From JALZKA01 sp963753385 (lineage in GTDB: Bacteria; Actinomycetota; Thermoleophilia; Solirubrobacterales; 70-9), in NCBI GenBank assembly GCA_963753385.1, contig CAVWCC010000005.1, forward strand, positions 186,001 through 250,000: a stretch of 64,000 nucleotides of DNA, written 5' to 3'. This document shows positions 8,374-17,505 of this stretch, in pieces (position 1 is the stretch's first letter; each line of letters begins with the position of its first letter). Both the position numbers and the translations under genes were made by a program. A model generated the notes under the pieces. It had not been told where the DNA came from. It saw nothing but the letters and a program-made list of their open reading frames with translations, and made no database searches.

Positions 8374-10092
8374 GTGAGTGACAAGGTCTTTGGCCACCGT
8401 GCCAGGGCGCGTCTGTACGCGCTGCTGAGTGCGATGGTCCTAGCCGGCGGTACCGTCGGCATCGCCGCGTGCGGCGACGACGATGATGACGACGGCGGCG
8501 GAGGGGCTGCTGTCGAGGGCGGCGAGATCTCGATGGCGCAGACCTCGCAGCCGGACTTCATGGATCCGGCACTGTCCTACACGGTTAACGGCTGGGAGCC
8601 GATGTGGCTGGTCTACACACCGCTCCTGACCTACCGGCACGAGGAGGGCACCGCGGGATCGGAGCTGATCCCCGGGCTCGCCGAGGACCTGCCCGAAGTC
8701 TCAGCCGACGGCAAGACCTACACGTTCCAGCTGCGTGACGGCCTCACCTACTCGGACGGCACCGATGTGGTTGCCTCGGACGTCGAGCACACGATCCAGC
8801 GCGTGATCAACCTCGAGTCGGGCGGCTCGCCGTTCTATCTCGGGATCGTCGGCGCCGAGGACTTCCTCGCGGGCAACGACCCCGAGGCGGACATCGAGGG
8901 CATCGAGACCGACGACAAGACCGGCGAGATCACGATCGAGCTGGTCGAGCCGGACGCGACGTTCTCGAACGTCATGGCGATGAACTTCGCCGGACTCGTC
9001 CCCAGCGACACGCCGTTCAAGAACCTGACCGAGGATCCGCCTCCGGGCGTCGGTCCGTACGAGATCACCGAGTCGGTCCCGAACCGGCAGTTCGTGATGG
9101 AGAAGGTCGACGGGTTCGCCGATTTCGGCATCCCGGACATCCCGACGGGTCACGTCGACAAGATGACGACGTCGATCATCAAGAACCAGACGCAGCAGGC
9201 CCAGGACGTTCTCAACAACGAACTGGACTACATGCAGGATCCGCCGCCGGCGGACTTCAAGCCGACGGTTCTGGAGCAGGTTGGACCCGATGGGACCGAG
9301 CCGCAGCGGTACGAGGAGTTCGTGACGACCTCCACGTACTACTTCTTCATGCGGAACGACCTCCCGCCGTTCGACGACCCGAAGGTCCGCGAGGCGGTCA
9401 ACATCGGGCTCGACAAGCCGGCGCTGGCCCGCCTCTTCGGTGGCGAGCTGACCCCCGGCTGCTCGTTCCTGCCGCCGGGCATGCCCGGTTACGACGAGGC
9501 GCTCGACACGACCGAGTGCCCGTGGGGCGATCCGAACTCCTCGGGTGACCAGGAGGCGGCCCGCCAGATGATCGAGGACGCCGGGGTTGCCGGCGACAAG
9601 GTCACCGTCTACGGCAACAACGACGACCCGACCGACAAGGTCACGGAGGCATACGCCGAGCAGCTCACGGAGATCGGCTTCGATGCGGAGCCCGAGATCC
9701 TGGACGGCGGCGTCTACTTCCAGACCGTCGGCAACGACAAGACGAAGGCCCAGACCGGTTTCACGAACTGGTTCCAGGACTTCCCACACCCGTTCAACTT
9801 CTTCTTCCTGGTTGACGGGGACACCATCCAGCCGACCAACAACCAGAACTACGGTTGGGTGGACGATCCGGAGATCAACGACACGATCGACGAGCTCTTG
9901 CTCGAGCCGGACGTCACCCAGGTCGAGCAGGAGTGGACGGACCTGAACCGCTACCTCGTGGAGTCCGCGGCGATCGCGCCGTACGGGCACCGCAAGCTGG
10001 CGACGTTCGTCTCGGATCGGATCGATTTCGAGGCGACCCAGTTCCACCCGGTGTACAACAACGACTACTCGAGCTTCCAGCTGACCGAGTAG
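8374..10092 (+). CDS. ABC transporter substrate-binding lipoprotein (family 5, peptide/nickel type)
   Basis: 572 residues. The GTG at 8374 is chosen because a long GGAGGAGGAG ribosome site (8359-8368) lies 5 bases upstream; the open frame extends to 8287 without one. The N-terminus is a lipoprotein signal with the lipobox IAAC (Cys33), followed by an Asp/Gly linker. The rest is a family 5 solute-binding fold, with the typical LRDGLTYSDGTDVVASDVEHTIQR segment near residue 130. It would sit on the outer face of the membrane and hand oligopeptides or similar compounds to the permeases encoded next. A strong hairpin follows the stop. Confidence 0.9.
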   Translation: MSDKVFGHRARARLYALLSAMVLAGGTVGIAACGDDDDDDGGGGAAVEGGEISMAQTSQPDFMDPALSYTVNGWEPMWLVYTPLLTYRHEEGTAGSELIPGLAEDLPEVSADGKTYTFQLRDGLTYSDGTDVVASDVEHTIQRVINLESGGSPFYLGIVGAEDFLAGNDPEADIEGIETDDKTGEITIELVEPDATFSNVMAMNFAGLVPSDTPFKNLTEDPPPGVGPYEITESVPNRQFVMEKVDGFADFGIPDIPTGHVDKMTTSIIKNQTQQAQDVLNNELDYMQDPPPADFKPTVLEQVGPDGTEPQRYEEFVTTSTYYFFMRNDLPPFDDPKVREAVNIGLDKPALARLFGGELTPGCSFLPPGMPGYDEALDTTECPWGDPNSSGDQEAARQMIEDAGVAGDKVTVYGNNDDPTDKVTEAYAEQLTEIGFDAEPEILDGGVYFQTVGNDKTKAQTGFTNWFQDFPHPFNFFFLVDGDTIQPTNNQNYGWVDDPEINDTIDELLLEPDVTQVEQEWTDLNRYLVESAAIAPYGHRKLATFVSDRIDFEATQFHPVYNNDYSSFQLTE

Positions 10093-10107
10093 TCAAAGCC
10101 GAGAACG

Positions 10108-10133
10108 GAGGGGGCGCCGCGGGGCGCCCCCTC
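10108..10133 (+). terminator. Strong hairpin between binding protein and permease genes
   Basis: An 11-base perfect stem (GAGGGGGCGCC with GGCGCCCCCTC) closes a 4-base loop and is followed by TCGTTTCC. It lies 16 bases after the binding-protein stop. It probably acts as a partial terminator or mRNA stabiliser, giving more binding protein than permease, as in many ABC operons. Confidence 0.65.
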
Positions 10134-10189
10134 TCGTTTCCGGCCAACGCGTGTTGACCTAATCGACGTGAGCGGGATAATCGCTTCGG

Positions 10190-11242
10190 GTGGCAGCTAG
10201 AGACACAGCGGCAGCCGAGCCGGGCACCGATCTCTCGATCGGTGTCCCCGAGCTCACCGCCGACGAGAAGGCACGCCACGGCGCCAGCCCGTGGCAGCTC
10301 GCGGGCCGCCGGCTCCGCCGCAACAAGACGGCGCTCGCGTTCGGGGCGCTGTTCCTGGTCCTGGTCGCGATGTGCATCGCCGCGCCGCTCTACGCAGACC
10401 ACGTGGCGCACCGCACCCCGTTCGACCAGCCCGCGTCGGACGAAACCGTCGAGAAGGGCGGCGAGCAGGTGCTGGTCGTCGGCCTCGATGGGATCCCGAT
10501 CGGGCCGACCTACAACAGCGAATACTTCCTCGGCGCCGACTCGAGCGGGCGGGATGTCGCGGTGCGCCTCCTGTACGGCGGCCGGAACTCGCTCCTGATC
10601 GGCGTCGCCGCGGCGCTCGGCACGATCTTCATGGGCGTCGTCCTCGGCCTCCTGGCCGGCTACTTCCGGGGCTGGACGGACGGCGTGATCTCGCGCATCC
10701 TCGACGTGATCTGGTCGTTCCCGGTGATCCTCCTGGGCATCGCCCTGGGCACAGCGCTGGCGCTCGGGGGCCTGAAACTGGGACCGGTCACGATCCAGGG
10801 CGACTCGCTCGCGATCCCAGTCCTGATCATCGCCCTGGTCTACATCCCGTACCTGGCGCGGCCGGTCCGGGGCCAGGTGCTGTCGCTGCGCGAGAAGGAG
10901 TTCGTCGAGGCCGCGCGAGCTCAGGGCATGGGGCCGTTCCGGATCATGTTCGGAGAGATCCTCCCCAACGTCACGACGACCCTGATCGTGTTCTTCCCGC
11001 TCCTGATCGCGAACGCGATCCTGCTCGAGGCGGCGCTCTCGTTCCTGGGCGCCGGCGTCCGCCCGCCCGAGCCCTCGTGGGGCACGATGATCCAGGACGG
11101 GGTCGACCGGATCGTGACCGCGCCGATGCTGGCGGTTGTCCCAGGCGCGATGCTGGTGCTGACCGTGCTCGCGCTCAACGTCTTCGGCGACGGCGTCCGC
11201 GACGCAATCGACCCCCGCGCCAAGGTACGGATCGAGCACTGA
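10190..11242 (+). CDS. ABC transporter permease (DppC/OppC type)
   Basis: 350 residues with an N-terminal OppC_N segment (ASPWQLAGRRLRRNKTALAF before the first membrane helix) and a binding-protein-dependent transport domain with about five more helices. The EAA loop, which contacts the ATPases, is EFVEAARAQGMGPFRIMFGE. A roughly 45-residue insert between helices 1 and 2 faces outward. GTG start. The TGA overlaps the ATG of the second permease by one base. It forms the membrane channel with the next gene product. Confidence 0.9.
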   Translation: MAARDTAAAEPGTDLSIGVPELTADEKARHGASPWQLAGRRLRRNKTALAFGALFLVLVAMCIAAPLYADHVAHRTPFDQPASDETVEKGGEQVLVVGLDGIPIGPTYNSEYFLGADSSGRDVAVRLLYGGRNSLLIGVAAALGTIFMGVVLGLLAGYFRGWTDGVISRILDVIWSFPVILLGIALGTALALGGLKLGPVTIQGDSLAIPVLIIALVYIPYLARPVRGQVLSLREKEFVEAARAQGMGPFRIMFGEILPNVTTTLIVFFPLLIANAILLEAALSFLGAGVRPPEPSWGTMIQDGVDRIVTAPMLAVVPGAMLVLTVLALNVFGDGVRDAIDPRAKVRIEH

Positions 11243-12208
11243 TGGCTCGCTTCGTCGTCCGCCGCCTCGTCTCGATGGCCGTCGTGCTGTTCGCGGTCTC
11301 GGTCCTCACCTTCCTGATCTTCAACGTGATCCCGAACGGCGACCCGGCCGTGCGGATGGCGGGCAGGCAGCCGACCGAGACGCAGATCGAGGCGATCCGC
11401 GAGGAGTGGGGCTTCGACGAGAACATCGTCGTCCAGTACGGGACGACGATGAAGAAGCTCTTCACCGGCGACATGGTCTCCTACTTCACCCAGCTCGACG
11501 TCGTCGACGAGATCATCAAGGGGATCCCGCGAACACTCTCGCTGGCGATCGGGGCGGCGCTGATCTGGTTCACGTTCGGGGTGGCACTCGGGTTATTCAC
11601 CGCCATGAGAGCCGGGCGCGTATCCGACACGGCGTTAACCGTGCTCGCCCTGATCGGGATCTCGATGCCGGTGTTCTGGATCGGGGCGCTGATGAACCAC
11701 TACCTGGGATTCGAGCTCGGGATCTTCCCCAACGGCGGCTACGTCGAAGTTCACCGAGAACCCGGCCGACTGGGCCTATCACCTGATCCTGCCCTGGACC
11801 GCGCTCTCGATCCTGTTCATCGGCGTCTACTCACGCGTATTGCGCTCGAACGTCCTCGACACGATCAACGAGGACTACGTGCGCACGGCCCGCGCGAAGG
11901 GCCTCTCCGAGCGGAAGGTGCTGATCAAGCACGTCCTGAGGAACAGCCTGATCCCGGTGGTGACCCTGTGGGGCCTCGACTTCGCGGTCGTGATCGGCGG
12001 CGGCGCGATTCTCACCGAGACGGTGTTCAACCTGCAGGGCGTCGGCCAGTACGCGGCCGACTCGATCCTCCAGCTCGATGTGCCCCCGGTGCTGGCGGTG
12101 ACGATGTTCGGCGCGTTCTTCGTGGTGATCGTCAACGCGCTGGTGGACATCGGCTACGCCGCGCTCGACCCGCGGATCAGGCTCGAAGCCGGCAGCTCCA
12201 ACGTATGA
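11242..12208 (+). pseudogene. ABC transporter permease (DppB/OppB type), broken by a single-base shift
   Basis: Reading starts normally (MARFVVRRLVSMAVVLFAVS, a typical DppB N-terminus) and follows frame 1 to about 11745 (NGGYV). The family sequence then continues one base on, in frame 2: FTENPADWAYHLILPW, the EAA loop EDYVRTARAKGLSERKVLIKH and the C-terminus ending at 12208. The length is 967 bases, one more than a multiple of three. The break is at 11741-11751 and looks like one inserted base. No other damage is seen and the 3' end overlaps the next gene by four bases, so either the lesion is very recent or it is a sequence error. Without the shift the product would be about 321 residues. 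Confidence 0.85.
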
Positions 12209-13236
12209 CCGCAGCGCCGCTCCTCGCCGTCGAGGACCTCAAGGTCCACTTCCAGACCGAGGAGGGAGTCGTCAAGGCCGTCGACGGAGTGTCGTTCGAG
12301 GTGCGCCCGGGCGAGGTCCTCGCAGTCGTCGGCGAGTCGGGCTGCGGCAAGTCGGTCACGGCGATGAGCCTGATGGGCCTGACGAGGGGTCCCAACGCCG
12401 CGATCTCGGGCCGGGCGATGTTTCATCAGACCGAGCTGATCGGCGCCACCGACGAGGAGCTCAGGCAGGTGCGCGGCAACGACATGGCGATGATCTTCCA
12501 GGACCCGATGAGCTCGCTGAACCCGGTCTACAAGGTGGGCGACCAGATCGTCGAGCAGATTCAGGCCCACCGCGACGTCGCCAAGGACGACGCACGCGAG
12601 CAGGCCATCGATTTGTTGAAGGCGGTCGGCATCCCGGGCGCGGAGGAGCGGGTGGACAACTTCCCGCACGAGTTCTCGGGCGGAATGCGCCAGCGGGCGA
12701 TGATCGCCATGGGCCTCTCGACCGAGCCCGAGCTCCTGATCGCCGACGAGCCCACCACGGCGCTGGACGTGACGATCCAGGCACAGATCATGCGCGTGCT
12801 TCGCAAGCTAAACGAGGAGCGCGGCCTGGCGACGATCCTGATCACGCACGACCTCGGGGTCGTGGCCGACATCGCGGACCGCGTCCTCGTCATGTACGCC
12901 GGCGAGATGGTCGAGTCGGGAACCCTCGACCAGATCTTCTACGACCCGCAGCACCCGTACACATGGGGCCTGCTCGGCTCGATCATGCGCCTCGACCGGC
13001 CGCGAAGCGTCCGGCTCGCCCAGATCAAGGGCCAGCCGCCATCGCTGATCTCGCTTCCGGAGGGCTGCAAGTTCCGGCCGCGCTGTCCGCACGCGTTCGA
13101 CAAGTGCGTCCAGCACCCGCTGCTGATCGCCCGCGGGAGCGACCAGAGCCACATCGACCGCTGCTGGCTCGACGCCGAACGGAAGCAGGCGGTTCGCACC
13201 ATGTCGAACGGCGAGATCGGCCTCGAGGCGGCTTGA
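12205..13236 (+). CDS. ABC transporter ATP-binding protein (DppD/OppD type)
   Basis: 343 residues. Walker A is GESGCGKS (43-50), the Q-loop MIFQDPMSSLNP, the signature FSGGMRQR, Walker B LLIADEPTTALDV and the switch His is in ITHDLG. The C-terminal oligopeptide/dipeptide domain carries the Cys-rich CKFRPRCPHAFDKC motif known from OppD/DppD proteins, which may bind an iron-sulfur cluster. The start overlaps the stop of the permease gene (ATGA). It pairs with the next ATPase to drive import. Confidence 0.93.
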   Translation: MTAAPLLAVEDLKVHFQTEEGVVKAVDGVSFEVRPGEVLAVVGESGCGKSVTAMSLMGLTRGPNAAISGRAMFHQTELIGATDEELRQVRGNDMAMIFQDPMSSLNPVYKVGDQIVEQIQAHRDVAKDDAREQAIDLLKAVGIPGAEERVDNFPHEFSGGMRQRAMIAMGLSTEPELLIADEPTTALDVTIQAQIMRVLRKLNEERGLATILITHDLGVVADIADRVLVMYAGEMVESGTLDQIFYDPQHPYTWGLLGSIMRLDRPRSVRLAQIKGQPPSLISLPEGCKFRPRCPHAFDKCVQHPLLIARGSDQSHIDRCWLDAERKQAVRTMSNGEIGLEAA

Positions 13237-14276
13237 TGGAGGCCAGCGCGAACGGCGCCCCGCTGCTCGAGGTCACCGACCTCGTCAAGCACTTCCCGAT
13301 CAAGTCCGGCGTCCTGGTCGACCGGCAGGTGGGCGCGGTCCGGGCGGTCGACGGCGTCTCGCTCTCGGTCGCGCCCGGCGAGACCGTCGGCCTCGTGGGC
13401 GAATCGGGCTGTGGCAAGTCCACTCTTGCGCGAACCATCCTCCAGCTGCTCGAGCCCACCTCCGGCTCGGTCCGCTTCGACGGCCAGGAGATCGCCGGCA
13501 TGGGCCGCCGCGAGCTGCGGCCGCTCCGCCGCGAGATGCAGATGATCTTCCAGGACCCCTACGCGTCGCTCAATCCGCGCAAGCGCATCGGCCAGATCGT
13601 CGGCGGGCCACTGAAGCTGCACGGCCTCGCCGATGGCAAGGAGCTCCAGAGCCAGGTCGAGGAGCTCCTCGACCGGGTCGGCCTCGCCCCCGAGCACTAC
13701 AACCGCTTTCCGCACGAGTTCTCGGGAGGCCAGCGGCAGCGAATCGGGATCGCCCGGGCACTGGCGCTGCGGCCGAAGCTGATCATCGCCGACGAGCCCG
13801 TCTCGGCCCTCGACGTCTCGATCCAGGCGCAGATCATCAACCTGCTCGAGGACCTCCAGGACGAGTTCCACCTGACCTACATCTTCGTCGCGCACGACCT
13901 GGGGGTCGTCCGCCACGTCGCCGACCGGGTCGCGGTGATGTACCTCGGAAAGATCGTCGAGCTCGGACCCGCGGACGAGGTCTACGCCAACCCGGTCCAC
14001 CCCTACACCGAGGCGCTGCTCTCCGCGGTCCCGATCCCGGACCCGAAGACCAACGCCGCGCGCACCGAGCGGATCCTGGAGGGCGACGTCCCCTCCCCGG
14101 CCAACCCGCCCGAGGCCTGCCGGTTCCATACCCGCTGCCCGTACGCGACCGAGATCTGCTCGGAGGTCGAGCCGATGCTCGAGGAGCACCGCCGCCGCCA
14201 GCAGGCGGCATGCCACCACCCGCTGAACGTGGGCGCCGGGAGCCGGACGAGCGACCCCGCGGCACTCAAGTCCTAA
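13236..14276 (+). CDS. ABC transporter ATP-binding protein (DppF/OppF type)
   Basis: 346 residues; the ATG at 13236 shares one base with the TGA of the previous gene. Walker A GESGCGKST is at 55-63, with MIFQDPYASLNPRKRI, the signature FSGGQRQRIGIARAL, Walker B LIIADEPVSALDVS and AHDLG. The C-terminal CRFHTRCPYATEIC segment is the same kind of Cys motif as in its partner. It completes the importer. Its 3' end overlaps the 3' end of the convergent VOC gene by four bases. Confidence 0.93.
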   Translation: MEASANGAPLLEVTDLVKHFPIKSGVLVDRQVGAVRAVDGVSLSVAPGETVGLVGESGCGKSTLARTILQLLEPTSGSVRFDGQEIAGMGRRELRPLRREMQMIFQDPYASLNPRKRIGQIVGGPLKLHGLADGKELQSQVEELLDRVGLAPEHYNRFPHEFSGGQRQRIGIARALALRPKLIIADEPVSALDVSIQAQIINLLEDLQDEFHLTYIFVAHDLGVVRHVADRVAVMYLGKIVELGPADEVYANPVHPYTEALLSAVPIPDPKTNAARTERILEGDVPSPANPPEACRFHTRCPYATEICSEVEPMLEEHRRRQQAACHHPLNVGAGSRTSDPAALKS

Positions 14277-15160
14277 GTTTCGCGAGCGCTGACGAAGACG
14301 CGGTTTTGGTCCGGATCCGCGAAGGCGATCCGCTTGCCCTCGCTCTCGACGTCGACGCCGGCATCCCCCAGGCGGGCCGCCGTCCGGTCGACGCTCTCGA
14401 CCGAGCGCAGCCGCAGCTCGAACGAGTCGAGCCCGGGCCGGTCCGGCGGCGCCGGCGGGGCGCCGGGCGAGCGCCAGGTGTTGGCGCCGATGTGGTGGTG
14501 GTAGAGGCCCTCGGCGAGGAACACCGCCTGCGGCCCGAAGCGCTGGCGCTCGTCGAGGCCGAGGGTGTCCCGCCAGAACGCCGTGGTCGCCTCGACGTCA
14601 GCGGTCTGGAGGTGGATGTGGCCGATGTCGCAGCGGGCAGGCAGCCCGTCGTGGACGGCCTCCGGCAGGAGCGCGGCCAGGTCGAGCGGCCGGGTGAACA
14701 TCCCGACCCGGCCTTCGCCGGCCACCGGCCAGTCGGAGAACGGGCGGTCGCGGTAGAGCTCGACGCCGTTCCCCTCCGGGTCACGGAAGTAGACGGCGTC
14801 GGAAACCCCGTGGTCGGAGGCGCCTTCGAAGATCGGCGCGATCTCGATCGTCCGCGCGACCGCGGCGCCAAGAGCGCCACGATCCGGGTAGCGGAAGGCG
14901 TTGTGGAAGAGCCCGGTGTGCGGCGTCGTGAGCGGCTCACTGCCACGCGCCTCGGAGGAGTCCAGCCTGATCAGCGTCCGTCCCTCGGCGTCCGTGAGCG
15001 CCACGCTGGTGCCCGACTCGTCGCGCGCCTCAAGGCCGATCGCACGCTCGTAGAAGTCCCGCTGGCGGCCGAGGTCCGACGCCCGGAGCGTGACCGTGCC
15101 GACGACGGTGTCGAACAGGTGCTGGAGCTCGTCGGGCGTCGGCTCTGGCGCGCTGCTCAC
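14273..15160 (-). CDS. VOC-family ring-cleavage dioxygenase/glyoxalase-like protein (CatE-like)
   Basis: 295 residues with two vicinal-oxygen-chelate modules: VGTVTLRASDLGRQRDFYERAIGL at the N-terminus and IGHIHLQTADVEATTAFWRDTLGL at about 165. Candidate metal ligands are H167-H169 in the second module and E in NGVELYRDRP. This layout matches Bacillus CatE-like catechol-2,3-dioxygenases. The GTG start overlaps the TGA of the FTR1 permease gene (GTGA), so it is probably the third gene of the iron-uptake operon; an iron-dependent enzyme in that place is plausible but the substrate is unknown. Confidence 0.82.
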   Translation of the reverse strand: MSSAPEPTPDELQHLFDTVVGTVTLRASDLGRQRDFYERAIGLEARDESGTSVALTDAEGRTLIRLDSSEARGSEPLTTPHTGLFHNAFRYPDRGALGAAVARTIEIAPIFEGASDHGVSDAVYFRDPEGNGVELYRDRPFSDWPVAGEGRVGMFTRPLDLAALLPEAVHDGLPARCDIGHIHLQTADVEATTAFWRDTLGLDERQRFGPQAVFLAEGLYHHHIGANTWRSPGAPPAPPDRPGLDSFELRLRSVESVDRTAARLGDAGVDVESEGKRIAFADPDQNRVFVSARET

Positions 15161-17496
15161 ATCCGGGATCGTGCCACGCCGGCGACCGGCTGGCGCTCAG
15201 GGTCGTGCAGCTCGGGCTCCGGGACTGATGGCGCAGGCTGAGGATCGCGCAACTCGCGAGCCGCGCGTCGCAGGTGGCGCTTTCGATACCACTCGGCCGC
15301 GTAGTAGCTCCCGATCACGAACGCGAGGGCGAGCGCCTGAGCAACGAGGGTCTCGACCGTGGGGAACACACCCAGCCAGGTGCCCATCCAGAGCGGGAAC
15401 TCGACGTCGAGCGGTGTGATCGAGAGCCAGCCGACGCCCTGGAGCGTTCGCATCGTGTTCCCGACCAGGACGACGAGGACCAGCGCGATCAGGACGCCGG
15501 TGACAACCAGCATCCGCTTGTAGGGCAGGCGCCGCTCGAGCGCGAACGTGAGCGCGCCGACGGCGAACGTCGCGACCAGCCCGAGGCCCACCCCGGCCAA
15601 CACGGCCCCGGTGCCGGAGCTGAGCTGCAGCGCCTGGAGGAAAAGGACGGTCTCGAACCCCTCTCGGAGGACGCTCGAAAACCCGAGCAGGTAGAGCCCC
15701 GCGATGGTCGCCGCTCCAGCGGCGGCGGACACACCGAGGTCGGAGGTCATCGCCATGCCGCGCTGCCGGTGACCGGCGATCCATTCGGTCCAGTAGACGC
15801 GGTGGAAGAACCAGTTGAGCACCAGCAGCAGGACCCCGATAGCGATCAGCCCGACCACCGCCTCGAGCCTCTCGCCGTACTGCGAGAACGACTCGAGGAC
15901 AAGCTGGGCGATGAACCAGAGCAGCACGCTCGCCGGCAGCGCGAGCAGCGCCCCGCGCAGGATCGGGCGCCGCAGTCCCCGGCGCGCGCCGACCATGCTT
16001 GCGGTGATCGCGGCGATGATCAGGATCGCCTCGAGGCCCTCGCGGAAGACGATCATCGCGGCGTTGGTGATCACAGTCGTCCGGCTCGCGCCCTCGCCCG
16101 TCTTCGCGCGCGCCTCGTTGAGAGCCTCGTCCAGGACCAGACGGGTCTCGCGCAGGTCGGCAACGCTGCGGTCGCCCGAGATCAGCTCGGCCAGGCCGTC
16201 GACGCCGCGGGCGCCGTACCACATCAGGCCCTCCACCTCGGCCACCAGCGCCGGGTCGAACGCACGGAGTGTGATCTCTGGCCCGAACTCGAAGAACGCG
16301 TACGCGCTGAGACGCGCCTGCTCGGCCTGATCGCGCTCGGAAGCCGAGACCGCGGCCTGCATCTGGTCGAGGCTGATGTCGATCAGGTCGAAGTCGGCCT
16401 CGGTGTTCGACTCCTTCCACTCCTCGGGGAAACTCTCATCGAGGATCGCCGACGCCTCGGAATGCGCGGCCTCCACGTCCTCGAGCGACGCGACCGTGCC
16501 GCCCTCGTGCGCGTCGAGCGCGTAGCCGCGAAGCTCGGCGAAGAGCGAGTCCAGCTCGTCGACGGCCGCCGGGTCGGTGCGATCCAGCCGTCCCTCGAGA
16601 TCGGCAAGCGCGTCGGACGCGCCGTCGATGAACGCCACCGCTTCCTGGAGCTCGAACGGGATCGTGACCTGCCCGTCGTCCGTGCCGTCGTCGTATTCGA
16701 TTGGGACCAGGTCCAGGAAGCGGGTGAGCTGCGCGGCGCGGCGCGCCTCCTCCTCCGGCGTGAACGGCGCCGCGACAAAGCCGTCGAGGTCGCTCTCGAT
16801 CGCCTCGCGGGCCTCCGCGAAGGCTCGCTCGTCACCCGCGATTGCGGCGTGCTCGAGCGCCGCGAAGTCGCGGCTAGTGGCGTTGCGCGCAGCCCCGCCA
16901 CGCTGGGCCTCGTACTCGGGCGCGAGGATCAGCCAGTAGCCGCGCACCAGCGCCGCCGACTCGGCCGCGGCTGGTCCGAACCCGTGCTCGAGCTCGCTTG
17001 CGGCTTCGTCGAGGTAGTCCGCGAGCCTTGCCTGGTAGGCGTCGAGCAGGTCCTTGCGCACCTGGGTAACGGCATCGGCCGGCTCGATCTCGCCGGCCGC
17101 GAGCGCCTCGAGCGCGATCGTGGCGTCGACACCGGGACGGGTGAAGCGCGTCGCCGCGCGAAAGTCACGGACCAGGAGCCAGCTTCGGGCGGTGCGAGCG
17201 TCGCCGCTTCTCGTGGCCGCCGTGGTCGCGGCGAACGCGGCCCGCCGCAGCGCCGCGGTGATCCGGCCCCGGATGCCGGCGAGTTCCTGCTGCGCGCGCT
17301 CCGCCGCGGGGTTGCCGGCCCCGTCGAGCAGGAGCGCGGCCTGGGCGTCGAACAGTGATGAGCGGATCTGTTCGGCCGTCTTCCACGGCGCGGTCGCGCC
17401 CGCGCCGCTCGGAAACGCGAAGACGGCGACCGCCGCGACGAGCGTCGCGACGGCCGCCGCCGAAAGCGGCCGGATGCCTGAGATGGTCCGGGCCAC
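15157..17496 (-). CDS. FTR1-family iron permease with large N-terminal extracellular domain
   Basis: 779 residues, GTG start. An N-terminal signal peptide (AAVATLVAAVAVFAFPSGAGA) leads into about 430 mostly helical residues outside the membrane, then a seven-helix FTR1 domain. The two iron-binding REGLE-type motifs are REGLEA near residue 484 and REGFET near 609. Family members move Fe2+/Fe3+ into the cell, often with EfeO and an EfeB peroxidase. Here the EfeO/imelysin-like gene is directly upstream (9-base gap) but no EfeB is nearby. The N-terminal part may replace a separate periplasmic partner. The last 40 residues are a charged cytoplasmic tail. Confidence 0.88.
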   Translation of the reverse strand: MARTISGIRPLSAAAVATLVAAVAVFAFPSGAGATAPWKTAEQIRSSLFDAQAALLLDGAGNPAAERAQQELAGIRGRITAALRRAAFAATTAATRSGDARTARSWLLVRDFRAATRFTRPGVDATIALEALAAGEIEPADAVTQVRKDLLDAYQARLADYLDEAASELEHGFGPAAAESAALVRGYWLILAPEYEAQRGGAARNATSRDFAALEHAAIAGDERAFAEAREAIESDLDGFVAAPFTPEEEARRAAQLTRFLDLVPIEYDDGTDDGQVTIPFELQEAVAFIDGASDALADLEGRLDRTDPAAVDELDSLFAELRGYALDAHEGGTVASLEDVEAAHSEASAILDESFPEEWKESNTEADFDLIDISLDQMQAAVSASERDQAEQARLSAYAFFEFGPEITLRAFDPALVAEVEGLMWYGARGVDGLAELISGDRSVADLRETRLVLDEALNEARAKTGEGASRTTVITNAAMIVFREGLEAILIIAAITASMVGARRGLRRPILRGALLALPASVLLWFIAQLVLESFSQYGERLEAVVGLIAIGVLLLVLNWFFHRVYWTEWIAGHRQRGMAMTSDLGVSAAAGAATIAGLYLLGFSSVLREGFETVLFLQALQLSSGTGAVLAGVGLGLVATFAVGALTFALERRLPYKRMLVVTGVLIALVLVVLVGNTMRTLQGVGWLSITPLDVEFPLWMGTWLGVFPTVETLVAQALALAFVIGSYYAAEWYRKRHLRRAARELRDPQPAPSVPEPELHDPERQPVAGVARSRM

Positions 17497-17505
17497 GGTC
17501 CCTGG

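Noticed and set aside
11741..11751. Programmed ribosomal frameshift in dppB
   Set aside because: No slippery heptamer or downstream structure is apparent and this permease family is not known to use frameshifting.
10291..13236. A single 981-codon frame
   Set aside because: It joins an out-of-frame shadow of the DppC gene, the DppB N-terminus, a shadow of the DppB C-terminus and the real ATPase gene. It is open only because of base composition and the frameshift.
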